NCBI GenBank assembly: GCA_036389675.1
Contig: DASVWI010000012.1
Location: forward strand, 62,001-126,000
Length of the DNA stretch: 64,000 nt
Direction: 5' to 3'
DNA from: DASQYE01 sp036389675
GTDB taxonomy: Bacteria > Acidobacteriota > Blastocatellia > Pyrinomonadales > Pyrinomonadaceae
Part shown: one piece after another, positions 26,132-34,794 of the stretch
Numbering within the stretch: the first letter of the stretch is position 1
Layout: each line of letters opens with the position of its first letter
Notes under the pieces: model-generated
Told to the model about the DNA's origin: nothing
The model's database searches: none
What the model saw: only the letters and a program-made list of their open reading frames with translations
Program-made: the position numbers and the translations under genes

Positions 26132-26599
26132 ATGGGGAAGCTACTGGAAGAGATTAAGCAGACGAAGCCCTTCAGGACGCTGGAGGACGAGGTTTTCGTC
26201 AACCTGCTCAGGACGGCGGAGGCCTTTCTGTGGAAAGAGGCGGGGATGTTGAAGCCTTACGAGTTGACGCTCCCGCAGTACAACGTCCTGCGGATATTGA
26301 GGGGGGCGGAGCCCGACGGCCTAATCTGCCGCGAAATTGGCGAGCGCATGATCACGCGCGACCCGGACGTGACTAAATTGCTCGACAGGCTTGAGGCGCG
26401 AGGGCTGGTGAGCCGGGAGAGGCAAGAGAACGACCGGCGGGTCATCGTCGCTCGAATCACCGGGGAAGGACTGAAAATCTTGAACGAGCTGGACGGGCCG
26501 AGTCTGGAATTAACAGGTGGACTTCTGGGGCATCTGGGGGAACGCAAGCTCAAGACCCTGAACAATCTTCTGGAGGAGGCCAGGGATCGGGCGAGCTAA
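26132..26599 (+). CDS. MarR-family transcriptional regulator
   Basis: The protein has 155 residues with the normal MarR layout: an N-terminal dimerisation helix, LTLPQYNVLRILRGAEPDGL, the recognition helix region ICREIGERMITRDPDVTKLLDRLEARGLVSRERQENDRR with the wing (split here only in description), and a C-terminal dimerisation helix. The DRR in the wing is typical. It lies just after a promoter with a CCTT-N2-AAGG dyad and before a perfect copy of that dyad, so it probably represses itself and the rhodanese gene downstream. The ligand is unknown. Coupling to a rhodanese suggests sulfur or oxidative stress. Confidence 0.88.
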   Translation: MGKLLEEIKQTKPFRTLEDEVFVNLLRTAEAFLWKEAGMLKPYELTLPQYNVLRILRGAEPDGLICREIGERMITRDPDVTKLLDRLEARGLVSRERQENDRRVIVARITGEGLKILNELDGPSLELTGGLLGHLGERKLKTLNNLLEEARDRAS

Positions 26600-26614
26600 A
26601 ATTTTTAACCTGAT

Positions 26615-26630
26615 AGTCCTTGCAAGGACT
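26615..26630 (+). promoter_or_regulatory. Perfect 16-bp palindromic operator before the rhodanese gene
   Basis: AGTCCTTGCAAGGACT is a perfect palindrome 36 bases upstream of the rhodanese start. Its centre matches the imperfect dyad inside the marR promoter (core CCTT-N2-AAGG), so both are probably bound by the MarR protein encoded between them. Confidence 0.7.
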
Positions 26631-26666
26631 GTCTTAACAAGTAAGAGGTGAGAAGGAGAAACCGAA

Positions 26667-27020
26667 ATGGCAGACATCAAGACGATCACGACCGAAGAGT
26701 TGGAAGAGCGGCTGCGGGAGGGCAACCGGCTCGAATTCTGGAACGTGTTGACGGATGAGTATTTCCACGACGAGATGATTCCTGGCTCGCGCCGCGTGCC
26801 GCTGGACTCTGTGGGTAGGGAAGTGCGCGAGGCTGACGTGCCGAAGGAGGCCGAGATCATCGTCTATTGCGCCGGGCCGAAGTGTCCGCAGAGCCGTATG
26901 GCGGCTGAGAAACTACAGACGTTCGGCTACAGGAATGTGCGAGCCTATGAGGGCGGCATTGAAGAGTGGAAGCAACTCGGTCATGAAATAGAGACCGTGG
27001 GTCAGCCCGTCGCGGCGTAA
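26667..27020 (+). CDS. Rhodanese-like sulfurtransferase
   Basis: The protein is a single rhodanese domain of 117 residues. The active-site loop begins with Cys68 in IIVYCAGPKCPQS; it is a little unlike the classic CRSGxRS loop and has a second Cys at 73. The N-terminal ITTEELEERLREG and the C-terminal AYEGGIEEWKQLGHE are standard for the fold. GAGAAGGAGA precedes the ATG. The gene follows marR by 67 bases with a perfect operator between them. It could transfer sulfane sulfur or act in thiol signalling. The physiological donor is not known. Confidence 0.85.
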   Translation: MADIKTITTEELEERLREGNRLEFWNVLTDEYFHDEMIPGSRRVPLDSVGREVREADVPKEAEIIVYCAGPKCPQSRMAAEKLQTFGYRNVRAYEGGIEEWKQLGHEIETVGQPVAA

Positions 27021-27178
27021 GCCCTCAGATTAGGCGAGGGGGCGGTTGAAACCCAACCAGCCCCTTCGCCCTAAACACTATCTCTGGCCTGCATCCAGCT
27101 AGATACTCAACAGGAGCCCGGACGATGAGAGAGCTAAGGCGTGATCTACATATTGTTGGAGAGATAGAAGGACGCGGG

Positions 27179-27619
27179 ATGCTGAAGATTGGGGAGGTCT
27201 CGAAGAGGAGCGGCGTCGGCATTGAAGCGCTCAGGTTCTATGAGAACGCAGGCTTGCTGAACAAGGCCGCGCGCACACCCGCCGGCTACCGCCTGTACGA
27301 TGAAGAGGTCATTGAGCGATTGGCGTTCGTCAAGCGCGCGCAATCTCTCGGGCTTTCGCTGGAAGAGATCAAGAGAGTCATCGAGCGGGCGGCCTCCGGC
27401 ATAGACCCTTGCGACGAAGTGCGGGAGCTTGTCCGCAGACGCCTACGGGAACTGGACCTACGTTTGCGAGAAATGCGGCGGTATCGCAGGGAATTGAAGT
27501 CTACGCTCGACGGGTGGAACAAACTCGGGCAGGTAGAGGGCAAAGTCTGCGGGCTGATCGAAGCTTCACAGATGGAAAATAGCGCCCGCCGGCGGACAGA
27601 AGGACTTAAACACAAATAG
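27179..27619 (+). CDS. MerR-family regulator, heavy-metal-responsive type
   Basis: I start at 27179 (MLKIGEVSKRSGV), where the MerR helix-turn-helix begins and GAAGGA lies 7 bases upstream; the longer frame adds 18 residues of non-family sequence. The protein has 146 residues: HTH with EALRFYENAGLL, wing GYRLYDEE, a long dimerisation helix and a C-terminal metal loop. Cys78 (IDPCDEV) and Cys124 (KVCGLIE) sit where ZntR/MerR-type regulators hold metal ligands. No transporter or ATPase is next to it, so the target is unknown. It may control the MBL-fold gene downstream or another locus. Confidence 0.8.
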   Translation: MLKIGEVSKRSGVGIEALRFYENAGLLNKAARTPAGYRLYDEEVIERLAFVKRAQSLGLSLEEIKRVIERAASGIDPCDEVRELVRRRLRELDLRLREMRRYRRELKSTLDGWNKLGQVEGKVCGLIEASQMENSARRRTEGLKHK

Positions 27620-27883
27620 GCGCGGTTAATAAAATCCCACATGCAGCTAGACAGGAAGATAAAGATTTCAGGACGAGATTAAGCTCGGCATACTTCTACA
27701 TGCCGGGATTCACACGCTTCATTACTCCTACTAAACACTTCGGGACATTTTTATTTCCATTTTGGATTGCTGTTTATATTCTTCAAGGCGGTTATAAAAC
27801 CTGCCGGGAAGGTTCTTTTCAATTTTTAAAGGCCGCTCTCTATCAACAGACACCAAATTTAATCAAAAGAATCCAGGATCAAG

Positions 27884-29428
27884 ATGAAAAAAATCAGCAT
27901 TATTAGCTTGAGTGTGCTGCACCTTTTAATTTTCGTTTCGTTGAGCTTCGCACAGGAAAAGACGAACCCGACGTGGAATTCGCAACTACAAGCGAAACAA
28001 GTTCTGGATGCCGGAATCAACGCTCTCGGCGGGATGGAAAACATTCGCCGCACCGATAAAATCAGGATTAATTACAGATCGGTTAATCACCCGCTCGGGC
28101 AAAATGCGGCTTTCACTGCTCCTCCCGCCGAATTTCAGCGCATTGGCTCAAAAACATTGATTGATTATTCGGGCAATCGTTATATGACCGAAGGACAATC
28201 TAGTTCTGCCGGTGGCTATAGATTCAACTTTCGTTTTGTCATCGCGCCGAAACGTTCGTTTAGCATTGACGTTTTGCAAAACCGGCGCGGCAACGAAGTG
28301 CGGAATCTGGACGAGCGGGCGACAAATCAACTGAAAGTGGGGTTGCTTTCGGAAGTCCCGCATCTGCTTCTGCTTTACGTGGCCGAGCGCCCTGAAACTC
28401 TGCGCTCTTTGGGAGATGGGGAAATTAACGGGCAGAAGATGCGTGCTATCAGTTTCGCCGCCGAGAACGGCGCGCAGATCAGTTTGTATTTCGATGCGCG
28501 TACGTATCTTCTGGCGCGCACCGAACAGATAGACAGTCATGCACAGTTGGGAGACATCACGTTCGGAAACATTTTCTCCGATTATCAAACAATCGGAAAC
28601 ATCAAAGTCCCGCGCAGACGGCTCGCCTTCACCGATCAGTTCATCACCAGTGAAAACGAATACGCGGAAGTGAGACTCGATTTTGCGGGCGGCGAAAAAC
28701 TGCTCGAAGTTCCCGCAGGTTTTGTCGAACCCGCGCTGCCGCAAAGGGCTGTGAACGCCGAAGTGATGCGGAAGATGGGTGACGGTCTGTACCTGATTGA
28801 GAGAATCGGGCAATCCTACCGCGTGATGTTCGTCGAATTTGACGACTACGTGATGATTCTGGAAGCCCCGACAGATTCAAATGTTTCCAAAGCGGTCATT
28901 AAGCTTGTCAAACAAACCGTCCCTGATAAGCCGATCAAATACGTCAGCTTCTCGCACTTTCACTTCGACCACACAGGCGGCCTGCGAGAATATATCGCCG
29001 AAGGCGCGACTATCGTCGTTCCGCCCGGAACCAAAACATTCGTCGAACAAATTGCCAAATCGAAATTCACTCTTAAACCCGACACGCTCGCCTTAAAGCC
29101 GCAGCAGCAGCCGCTGATCGAAACATTCGAGACAAAGCGTGTTTTTACAGACGGCAAACGCACCGTAGAGCTTTACAGCATCGGGCCTACCTCACATGTC
29201 AACGATATGGTGGCGTTTTATTTCCCCAAAGAGAAAATCCTGTTTCAGGGCGATATGTTTTCGCCACTGGATACGGGTGGCATTGCGCCTATTATCGAAA
29301 TTAATCACGAATTGGTGAGAAAGGTTAATGAACTCAAGCTGGATGTCGAGACACTCGTCGCCGTCCACTCTGGCGCGGTCGCCTGGAAGGATTTCCGTCA
29401 AGCGGTGGCCGATGACTTACCAAGATGA
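27884..29428 (+). CDS. Secreted metallo-beta-lactamase-fold hydrolase
   Basis: The protein has 514 residues with a signal peptide (about 1-22, ending SFAQE). The N-terminal half (about 25-280) is a beta-rich domain with no known name. The MBL-fold domain occupies about 285-510, with the metal motif His358-x-His360-x-Asp362-His363 (SHFHFDHTGG) and later SHVNDM, FQGDMF and VAVHSGAV. The substrate is not predictable. Two-domain MBL proteins of this type are common in Acidobacteria. Codon use and sequence are more AT-rich than in the flanking genes. A YVTN protein follows 30 bases later. Confidence 0.82.
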   Translation: MKKISIISLSVLHLLIFVSLSFAQEKTNPTWNSQLQAKQVLDAGINALGGMENIRRTDKIRINYRSVNHPLGQNAAFTAPPAEFQRIGSKTLIDYSGNRYMTEGQSSSAGGYRFNFRFVIAPKRSFSIDVLQNRRGNEVRNLDERATNQLKVGLLSEVPHLLLLYVAERPETLRSLGDGEINGQKMRAISFAAENGAQISLYFDARTYLLARTEQIDSHAQLGDITFGNIFSDYQTIGNIKVPRRRLAFTDQFITSENEYAEVRLDFAGGEKLLEVPAGFVEPALPQRAVNAEVMRKMGDGLYLIERIGQSYRVMFVEFDDYVMILEAPTDSNVSKAVIKLVKQTVPDKPIKYVSFSHFHFDHTGGLREYIAEGATIVVPPGTKTFVEQIAKSKFTLKPDTLALKPQQQPLIETFETKRVFTDGKRTVELYSIGPTSHVNDMVAFYFPKEKILFQGDMFSPLDTGGIAPIIEINHELVRKVNELKLDVETLVAVHSGAVAWKDFRQAVADDLPR

Positions 29429-29458
29429 AACCCAATAAACAACCGAAGGAGGTGCAAG

Positions 29459-30415
29459 GTGGGCTTTCCACTTTATGAAGGAGTGCGGAAATTAGTGGCT
29501 CTGGGGTTGTTCATCACCCTAACCTGTCTGTCATCGCCCGACACGTTGGCGGGCGTCCTTGTCATAGCATATATGGGGGAGTCCCGTGTCGTCCTGATCG
29601 ATAGCGCTACTTATCAAACTCTCGCCACTCTGGAGACCGGTAAGAATCCTCACGAGGTACGAGTCTCACCTGACAAACGCCGCGCCTACGTGGCCGCCGG
29701 AAAGTCTATCACCGCTCTCGATCTTAAGAAGCGGAAAGTTAAAGCCACTTTCGATTTAGGCTCTTATTCGGCGCATGACATTCGTGTCAGCCGCGACGGC
29801 CAACGAATCTGGGCCGCCTGTGCGGGCGCACAAGCGATTCTCGAACTGGACTCGGAAACGGGAAAGATTCTCACGACATATAAAACAGAGCAGCAGGGCT
29901 CCTGGTTTGTTGAAATCACACCTGACGAGCGAAAAATTTACACCCCCAATCTTGAAGGAAAAAGTGTGAGTGTGATAAACCGCGCGACGGGTAGGGTAAA
30001 GATTATTCAATTTGCAGACCCCGTCTATGGAATTGATATTACCCCTGACGGGAAACAGGTTTGGGTCAGCGGTCGCGGCCTGGCTGTGATTGATACGGTT
30101 ACGGATGAAGTGGTCGCCAGAATTAAGACTTCCGAAGCCGGGACTGGTAGAATCAGACTAGCCTCCGACGGTAAAAGGATTGTCGTCGCCTTATTAAAAA
30201 AACTTGTGGTTCTTGATGTTAAGACCCACCGCCTGATTAGTGAGATTGAACTTGGCTCAAGGCCGAAAGTTCTTACTCTCTCAGGCGATAATCGTCGCGC
30301 CTTTTTGACTAACCCTAATGATAACTCGGTTAGTGTTGTAGATATTGCTGCCGGAAAGCAACTCACTACTTTCCAGACCGGCAAAACGCCCGACGGTATC
30401 GGATGGGCCAATTAA
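29459..30415 (+). CDS. YVTN-type beta-propeller protein
   Basis: The start is the GTG at 29459, with GAAGGAGGTG just upstream. The protein has 318 residues. A signal peptide (about 1-32) is followed by about six propeller blades of the YVTN/40-residue type, each built like ETGKNPHEVRVSPDKRRAYV, ITPDERKIYTPN or LSGDNRRAFLTN. Such propellers bind proteins or small molecules and are often exported. The gene sits between the MBL-fold hydrolase and a histidine kinase that overlaps its end by 13 bases, so it may be part of a sensing unit. The ligand is unknown. Confidence 0.85.
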   Translation: MGFPLYEGVRKLVALGLFITLTCLSSPDTLAGVLVIAYMGESRVVLIDSATYQTLATLETGKNPHEVRVSPDKRRAYVAAGKSITALDLKKRKVKATFDLGSYSAHDIRVSRDGQRIWAACAGAQAILELDSETGKILTTYKTEQQGSWFVEITPDERKIYTPNLEGKSVSVINRATGRVKIIQFADPVYGIDITPDGKQVWVSGRGLAVIDTVTDEVVARIKTSEAGTGRIRLASDGKRIVVALLKKLVVLDVKTHRLISEIELGSRPKVLTLSGDNRRAFLTNPNDNSVSVVDIAAGKQLTTFQTGKTPDGIGWAN

Positions 30416-31509
30416 ATTCGAGGATGAGAATAGACCTGACGCAATGGCGAACGTGGCGATTGGCGTTGCTGATTTTCGCCGCCCACACGATTCTGTTCGT
30501 CATCCAGATACCGCAGGTCTCTCTTTATAACGCGAACAATCAGAATCCGGTCGAGTGGTGGATTCCAATCGCCAAGCTCGCCTGGGGCGTTTATCTCTGG
30601 GCGCTCATCACGCCCCTCATTTTATGGCTGGGCGCGCGTTTGCCCGTCACGCGCCGCCACTTGTGGCGCAACCTATCTCTGCATCTGATTTTCGGTTTTC
30701 TCTTTGGGGTCGTTCAACATTACGGCTACCACGCCGGGTTGGGGCTGCTCGGACTTTTCACGGCCCAAGCCGTTAAGGAGAGTCTTGCTAATTTAAGTCT
30801 GATGTTCAATTTCGTTTCCACCGCCATCGTTCGCTATGCGACTGTGGTCGCCATTGAGCAGGCATACCTGTATTTTCGAGAATCGCAGGAACGCGCCTTC
30901 CGTTTGCAGCAAGCCGAATTGCAGGTACTGAAAATGCAGCTTCACCCCCATTTTTTCTTCAACACTCTGAACGCTCTCTCGGCACTGATTTATCGCTCGC
31001 CGAAGGATGCCGACCGGATGATTACTCAACTCGGCGACTTGTTTAGAATCGCGCTGAGGAAGGACAAGGCACAGGAGATTTCGCTCTCGGAAGAGCTGGA
31101 TTTTCTGAAAGCCTTTTTGCAAATTCACCAGACATTAATGGGGCATCGCTTACAGGTCGAATGGAAGATTGAGCCGGAAACGCTCTCCGCCTCGGTTCCT
31201 AATTTAATTTTGCAGCCGCTCGTGGAAAACTCTATACAGCACGGCCTCGCGCCGCTCGAACAGGGCGGGCGAATAGAGATCCGCGCCAAACGCCAGAACG
31301 AGCGACTCGTATTGCAGGTGGGCGACAGCGGGATCGGCCTGTCAACGCGCGAGATGCAAAGTCACGGAGGCGTCGGGCTGGGAAACACGCAAGCGCGTTT
31401 GAAAAACCTTTACGGCACGGAACATCGATTTGAGATTGAAACTTTACCGGGTGAGGGCACTGTCGTGAGCATCGAGATTCCTTTCGGGGAGCAAATGATA
31501 GGGCGCTGA
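30403..31509 (+). CDS. LytS-type sensor histidine kinase
   Basis: The protein has 368 residues; the ATG at 30424 is an alternative start. Four transmembrane segments fill about residues 15-160. A short coiled coil leads to the His_kinase domain with His181 in MQLHPHFFFNTLNAL, then an HATPase domain (LVENSIQHGL, GDSGIGLS, GVGLGNTQARL). This is the class that pairs with LytTR regulators. The regulator gene starts on the last base of its stop (TGATG). The periplasmic sensor part is small. The YVTN protein upstream could be an accessory ligand binder. Confidence 0.9.
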   Translation: MGQLNSRMRIDLTQWRTWRLALLIFAAHTILFVIQIPQVSLYNANNQNPVEWWIPIAKLAWGVYLWALITPLILWLGARLPVTRRHLWRNLSLHLIFGFLFGVVQHYGYHAGLGLLGLFTAQAVKESLANLSLMFNFVSTAIVRYATVVAIEQAYLYFRESQERAFRLQQAELQVLKMQLHPHFFFNTLNALSALIYRSPKDADRMITQLGDLFRIALRKDKAQEISLSEELDFLKAFLQIHQTLMGHRLQVEWKIEPETLSASVPNLILQPLVENSIQHGLAPLEQGGRIEIRAKRQNERLVLQVGDSGIGLSTREMQSHGGVGLGNTQARLKNLYGTEHRFEIETLPGEGTVVSIEIPFGEQMIGR

Positions 31510-32270
31510 TGAGTATTCGGACGATCATTGTTGATGATGTGGATTTGGCGCGCGAGCGCATCAAGATTCTGCTCGACGACGCGGAGCTTGAAGTAGTCGC
31601 CGAATGCGCCAACGGGCGCGAGGCCATTAAAGCCATCAGCAGCCTCAAGCCCGATCTGGTTTTCCTCGACATCCAGATGCCGAAAATAGATGGCTTTGAA
31701 GTCGTCGAAACCATCGGCGTGGAGGAAATGCCGGCGGTGATTTTCGTGACGGCTTACGACGAGTTTGCCCTGCGCGCCTTCGAGATAAATGCTGTGGACT
31801 ATCTTCTCAAGCCTTTTGACGAAGCGCGATTAAAAAAGGCGGTCGCGCGGGCCAAACGCGAGATCGAACGGCAGACGCCGACGCGGGAGATGGAGGAAAA
31901 ACTACGGCGACTATTAAAGGAAGTGAGACCCGAGCGGAAATATCTAAAACGTATTCAGGTAAAGTCAGCGCGCGAGACGACTTTAGTTTTGACCGAGGAA
32001 ATAGATTGGATCAATTCCGCCGGGCACTATCTTGAGCTGCACGCAGGCGGCGAAAAACATCTTATCCGCGATCAGTTGTCCAGACTCGAAGCGAATCTTG
32101 ACCCGGAAAAGTTCGTGCGTATTCACCGCTCCATAATCGTCAATCTCGATAGCATCAAATCTCTCCACCCGCTTTTCAACGGCGATCACGTTGTTGTTTT
32201 AAAAAACGGACAGAAGATAAACTCAAGTCGCACCTACCACGAAAAATTAATAGCCCTTCTGGCCCGGTGA
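31509..32270 (+). CDS. LytTR-family response regulator
   Basis: The protein has 253 residues. The receiver domain (about 1-120) has VDD near the start, Asp54 in LVFLDIQMPK and DYLLKPFD. A linker leads to a LytTR DNA-binding domain (about 145-250), with KYLKRIQVKSARET, DWINSAGHYLELHAG, FVRIHRSIIVNLDSI and the terminal YHEKL. It forms a two-component pair with the LytS-type kinase upstream. LytTR proteins bind two imperfect direct repeats. The target genes are unknown, but autoregulation of this operon is usual. Confidence 0.92.
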   Translation: MSIRTIIVDDVDLARERIKILLDDAELEVVAECANGREAIKAISSLKPDLVFLDIQMPKIDGFEVVETIGVEEMPAVIFVTAYDEFALRAFEINAVDYLLKPFDEARLKKAVARAKREIERQTPTREMEEKLRRLLKEVRPERKYLKRIQVKSARETTLVLTEEIDWINSAGHYLELHAGGEKHLIRDQLSRLEANLDPEKFVRIHRSIIVNLDSIKSLHPLFNGDHVVVLKNGQKINSSRTYHEKLIALLAR

Positions 32271-32301
32271 CGCCGGTGTGAGTTGCCGTAGATGAAATCA
32301 A

Positions 32302-32417
32302 GAGCTTACCTCTTTCCAGGCTATGTACAGCATCCCTGAGTCTCTGCGGGACGACGCGTGCGCGTATCCGCGCGTGACCTTGGTATCGCGCCGTCTCTTT
32401 TGGCCTGATCGAATGAC
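32302..32417 (+). repeat. Dispersed intergenic repeat, copy 2
   Basis: This is homologous to 14709-14821 in the same orientation. On the minus strand it gives ARVVPQRLRDAVHSLERGKL, against VVPQRLKDAVDSLEEGNL in copy 1. It lies between the LytTR gene and the convergent MocR gene. Some differences look silent in this frame, which hints at a former coding sequence. Confidence 0.6.
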
Positions 32418-32431
32418 CCGGCAGAAGTCTC

Positions 32432-33919
32432 CTAAGCCAATGCCTGAGCCAGTCTCCGCACCCCTTCTCTGATCTGCCTGCTGTTCAAAGCAGTGTAACC
32501 AAGCACGAGTCCGCCGCGATGCAGTGAATGAGAGCTGTACGCAGATAGAGGCGCAGCCTCTACGCCGTAACGGGCCGCCTCCTCGGATGCGCCTTTATCG
32601 CTAACCCCTTCGGGCAGCCATCCGACCAGATGCATTCCGGCTTCTGCTTCCTTCACCTCCAACAGTCCTTTCAGCTCGCGCTTCGCCGCGGCGACGAAAA
32701 CCTTCTGACGCTCCTCGTAGAGCGAGCGCATCCGCCGGATGTGGCGCGCGAAGTGGCCTTCGTTGATGAAGTCCGCGAGCACCGCCTGATCGAGCGAGGG
32801 TGAATGACGATCAATCAACGCGCGGGCGGCGATGAAAACCTTCACCAGATCTTTCGGAACGACGATGCATCCAAGGCGCAGTGAGGGGAATATGGTCTTA
32901 CTGAACGTGCCGATATAAATAACTCTTCCGTCCGTGTCCAGTCCTTGCAGAGAAGAGAGCGGGCGACCGGAGTACCTGAACTCGCTGTTGTAATCGTCCT
33001 CGACGATAAAAGCCCCAGAGCGCTTTGCCCATTCGAGCATTGAAAGGCGGCGCGCCAGACTCATTGTAATGCCAAGCGGGAATTGATGTGACGGCGTGAC
33101 GTAAGCCAATCGCGCCAGCTTGCTTTGCCTTAGTCCGCTGGCTAGATCAAACCCCTCTTTATCGATGAGTACGGGAACGATTTTCGCTCCGGCGGATAGA
33201 AGGGCATTGAGCGCCCCGGGATAGCCGGGGTCTTCGACCCATGCCGTATCGTTCGGGTCGAGGAGCACTCGCGCCGTTATATCAAGCGCCTGCTGAGAGC
33301 CTGCGACGACGATTACCTGATCCACATCACATCGCACGCCGCGCGCCGACTTTAAGTGCGCGGCAATGCCCTCACGGAGGGGGAGATAGCCGGCAGGGTC
33401 ACCGTATTTGAGCAACTCCCGGTGCGGATTTCGCAACCTGCGCGACGCCAACTGCGACCAGATCTTGAATGGGAACTCGTCAATCGCCGGCATCCCATTC
33501 TGAAACGCAAAGTTGTAGCCGTCAGCCTGCACGCGAAGCGACAGCACGCTAACGGAAGCGAGCCACTGCCCACGCTGGGAGAGGGAGTGATTTCCGGGTT
33601 TAGACGATCCTGTGCTTCCTGCCGGACTGCGTTGCTCGACCTGCAGCATCGCTTCGGGGAGGGTTGAAGCCACAAACGTGCCCGCGCCAATTCTCCCCTC
33701 GACGTAGCCTTCGGCGAGAAGCTGTTCGTAGGCGTTGACGACCGTCATTCGCGAAACCCCCAGTTGCTTTGCGAGCTGCCGGGTCGCAGGCAAACGCATG
33801 CGAGGCCCGAACTCGCCGCTTAAGACCGAGCGGCGCACCGCCTCATAGATCTGCCGGTAGAGAGGAGCGTCCGGGTTCTCGTCGTCGAGCATGATGAAAG
33901 GACTGTTTGGCATACTCAT
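32432..33919 (-). CDS. MocR/PdxR-type regulator (GntR HTH plus aminotransferase domain)
   Basis: The protein has 495 residues. The N-terminal GntR winged helix (about 15-85) shows APLYRQIYEAVRRSVLSGE and LGVSRMTVVNAYEQLLAEGY. A Ser/Pro-rich linker leads to a fold-type-I aminotransferase domain with PLP-lysine Lys341 in GTFSKTIFPS, EDDYNSEFRY and VAGSQQALD. MocR proteins use PLP as a sensor and not for catalysis. It is divergent from an operon that includes a PNPOx-like flavoprotein, which fits a role in vitamin B6 metabolism. Two dyads lie in the shared promoter region. Whether it activates or represses cannot be told. Confidence 0.9.
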   Translation of the reverse strand: MSMPNSPFIMLDDENPDAPLYRQIYEAVRRSVLSGEFGPRMRLPATRQLAKQLGVSRMTVVNAYEQLLAEGYVEGRIGAGTFVASTLPEAMLQVEQRSPAGSTGSSKPGNHSLSQRGQWLASVSVLSLRVQADGYNFAFQNGMPAIDEFPFKIWSQLASRRLRNPHRELLKYGDPAGYLPLREGIAAHLKSARGVRCDVDQVIVVAGSQQALDITARVLLDPNDTAWVEDPGYPGALNALLSAGAKIVPVLIDKEGFDLASGLRQSKLARLAYVTPSHQFPLGITMSLARRLSMLEWAKRSGAFIVEDDYNSEFRYSGRPLSSLQGLDTDGRVIYIGTFSKTIFPSLRLGCIVVPKDLVKVFIAARALIDRHSPSLDQAVLADFINEGHFARHIRRMRSLYEERQKVFVAAAKRELKGLLEVKEAEAGMHLVGWLPEGVSDKGASEEAARYGVEAAPLSAYSSHSLHRGGLVLGYTALNSRQIREGVRRLAQALA

Positions 33920-33924
33920 AAATT

Positions 33925-33984
33925 CCGATTGTAAATCGGTCTATGTATTTTGTCCAAAATTGGCTCTTTTCCTGATACCAATTT
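33925..33984. promoter_or_regulatory. Candidate MocR operators in the divergent promoter region
   Basis: Two dyads lie in the 84-bp region between mocR and the divergent genes. CCGATT-GTA-AATCGG (33925-33939) is perfect and begins 6 bases upstream of the mocR start. AAATTGG (33957-33963) and CCAATTT (33978-33984) form a second inverted repeat with a 14-base spacer. Such placement fits autoregulation and control of the divergent operon. Confidence 0.5.
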
Positions 33985-34003
33985 CACTTAGAATACAGAT
34001 TCA

Positions 34004-34225
34004 ATGGAGAGGGGTAACGCCTGTTTGAAACGAAGCCGAAGAGAATTCCTGTTGACCGGAGGAATATTCGCGGCCCGCTCATTCCTGGCGCAGGGCGTAC
34101 TAACAAATATGGAGCAACAATCATTCAGCCACGTCGTTGATTTGGGTATAGCCCCTTCAAGAAACTCCCCGCACCGAGATTTCGATTTCTATATTGGGAA
34201 TATGACCGCACACAGGCAGGACTGA
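34004..34225 (+). pseudogene. Truncated Tat-exported protein fragment
   Basis: The frame gives 73 residues. SRREFLLTGG is a good Tat twin-arginine motif and AARSFLAQG continues a signal sequence. The end reads HRDFDFYIGNMTAHRQ, then stops. DFDF-x-x-G-x-W-x-VH is the start of a common secreted domain that normally runs on for 120 or more residues, so this looks like an N-terminal stub whose domain is cut off (the usual Trp is already Met). The DinB gene begins 2 bases after its stop. It could be translated, but I expect no function. Confidence 0.4.
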
Positions 34226-34227
34226 AA

Positions 34228-34794
34228 ATGAAGAGATCAGACATTGACCCGATGCCGCAGTATTTCGACCGCTACATTAACTTGGTGGCCGACGTGGAGC
34301 TGCGGCAGGCTTTCGAAGACAGCATTGTTCAGTTAGACGAGTTAGACCGAAACCTGCTGGCGAGGCTTGACGGCAGAATATACGCTCCCGGCAAATGGAC
34401 TGTGAAAGGCATCCTTCAGCACGTCATCGATTGGGAAAGAATTCTGTCTTACCGCAGCCTGCTCTTTGCGAGGCGTGAAGGATCGACTCCGCAAGGCGTT
34501 GACGAAGGGCGGCTGGCGGAAAATATGAGCGCGGAGAAACGCCCGCTCGACGACCTGATCGATGAGCTAAGAACAGCTCGCGTCTCGACTAAAGCGATGT
34601 TCGATAGCTTCGATGATGAGGTGCTGCGAAACAAAGGGGTGAATTGGAATTACGAGATTTCAGTGTTGGCGATGGGCTTCGGCATCGTCGGGCATCAAAT
34701 TCATCACCTGAAAATCATTGAAGAGAGCTACTACCCGTTGCTCGGGGAGAGCCAGCGCACCGACAGGGCAGAATCTCCATCTCAAGCTATCTGA
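34228..34794 (+). CDS. DinB-family metal-binding protein
   Basis: The protein has 188 residues and the four-helix DinB/YfiT layout. The family His positions are visible in LQHVIDWERI and in GHQIHHLKIIEE, which together form the metal site. DinB-like proteins are often thiol S-transferases using bacillithiol or mycothiol, or have unknown roles. The gene overlaps the next start by one base (TGATGAG region) and belongs to an operon with PNPOx-like and GNAT genes, divergent from a MocR regulator. Its substrate is unknown. Confidence 0.82.
   Translation: MKRSDIDPMPQYFDRYINLVADVELRQAFEDSIVQLDELDRNLLARLDGRIYAPGKWTVKGILQHVIDWERILSYRSLLFARREGSTPQGVDEGRLAENMSAEKRPLDDLIDELRTARVSTKAMFDSFDDEVLRNKGVNWNYEISVLAMGFGIVGHQIHHLKIIEESYYPLLGESQRTDRAESPSQAI

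Noticed and set aside
27700..27906. 68-residue plus-strand frame before the MBL-fold gene
   Set aside because: It overlaps the MBL-fold start in another frame, has no ribosome site and has no similarity that I recognise.
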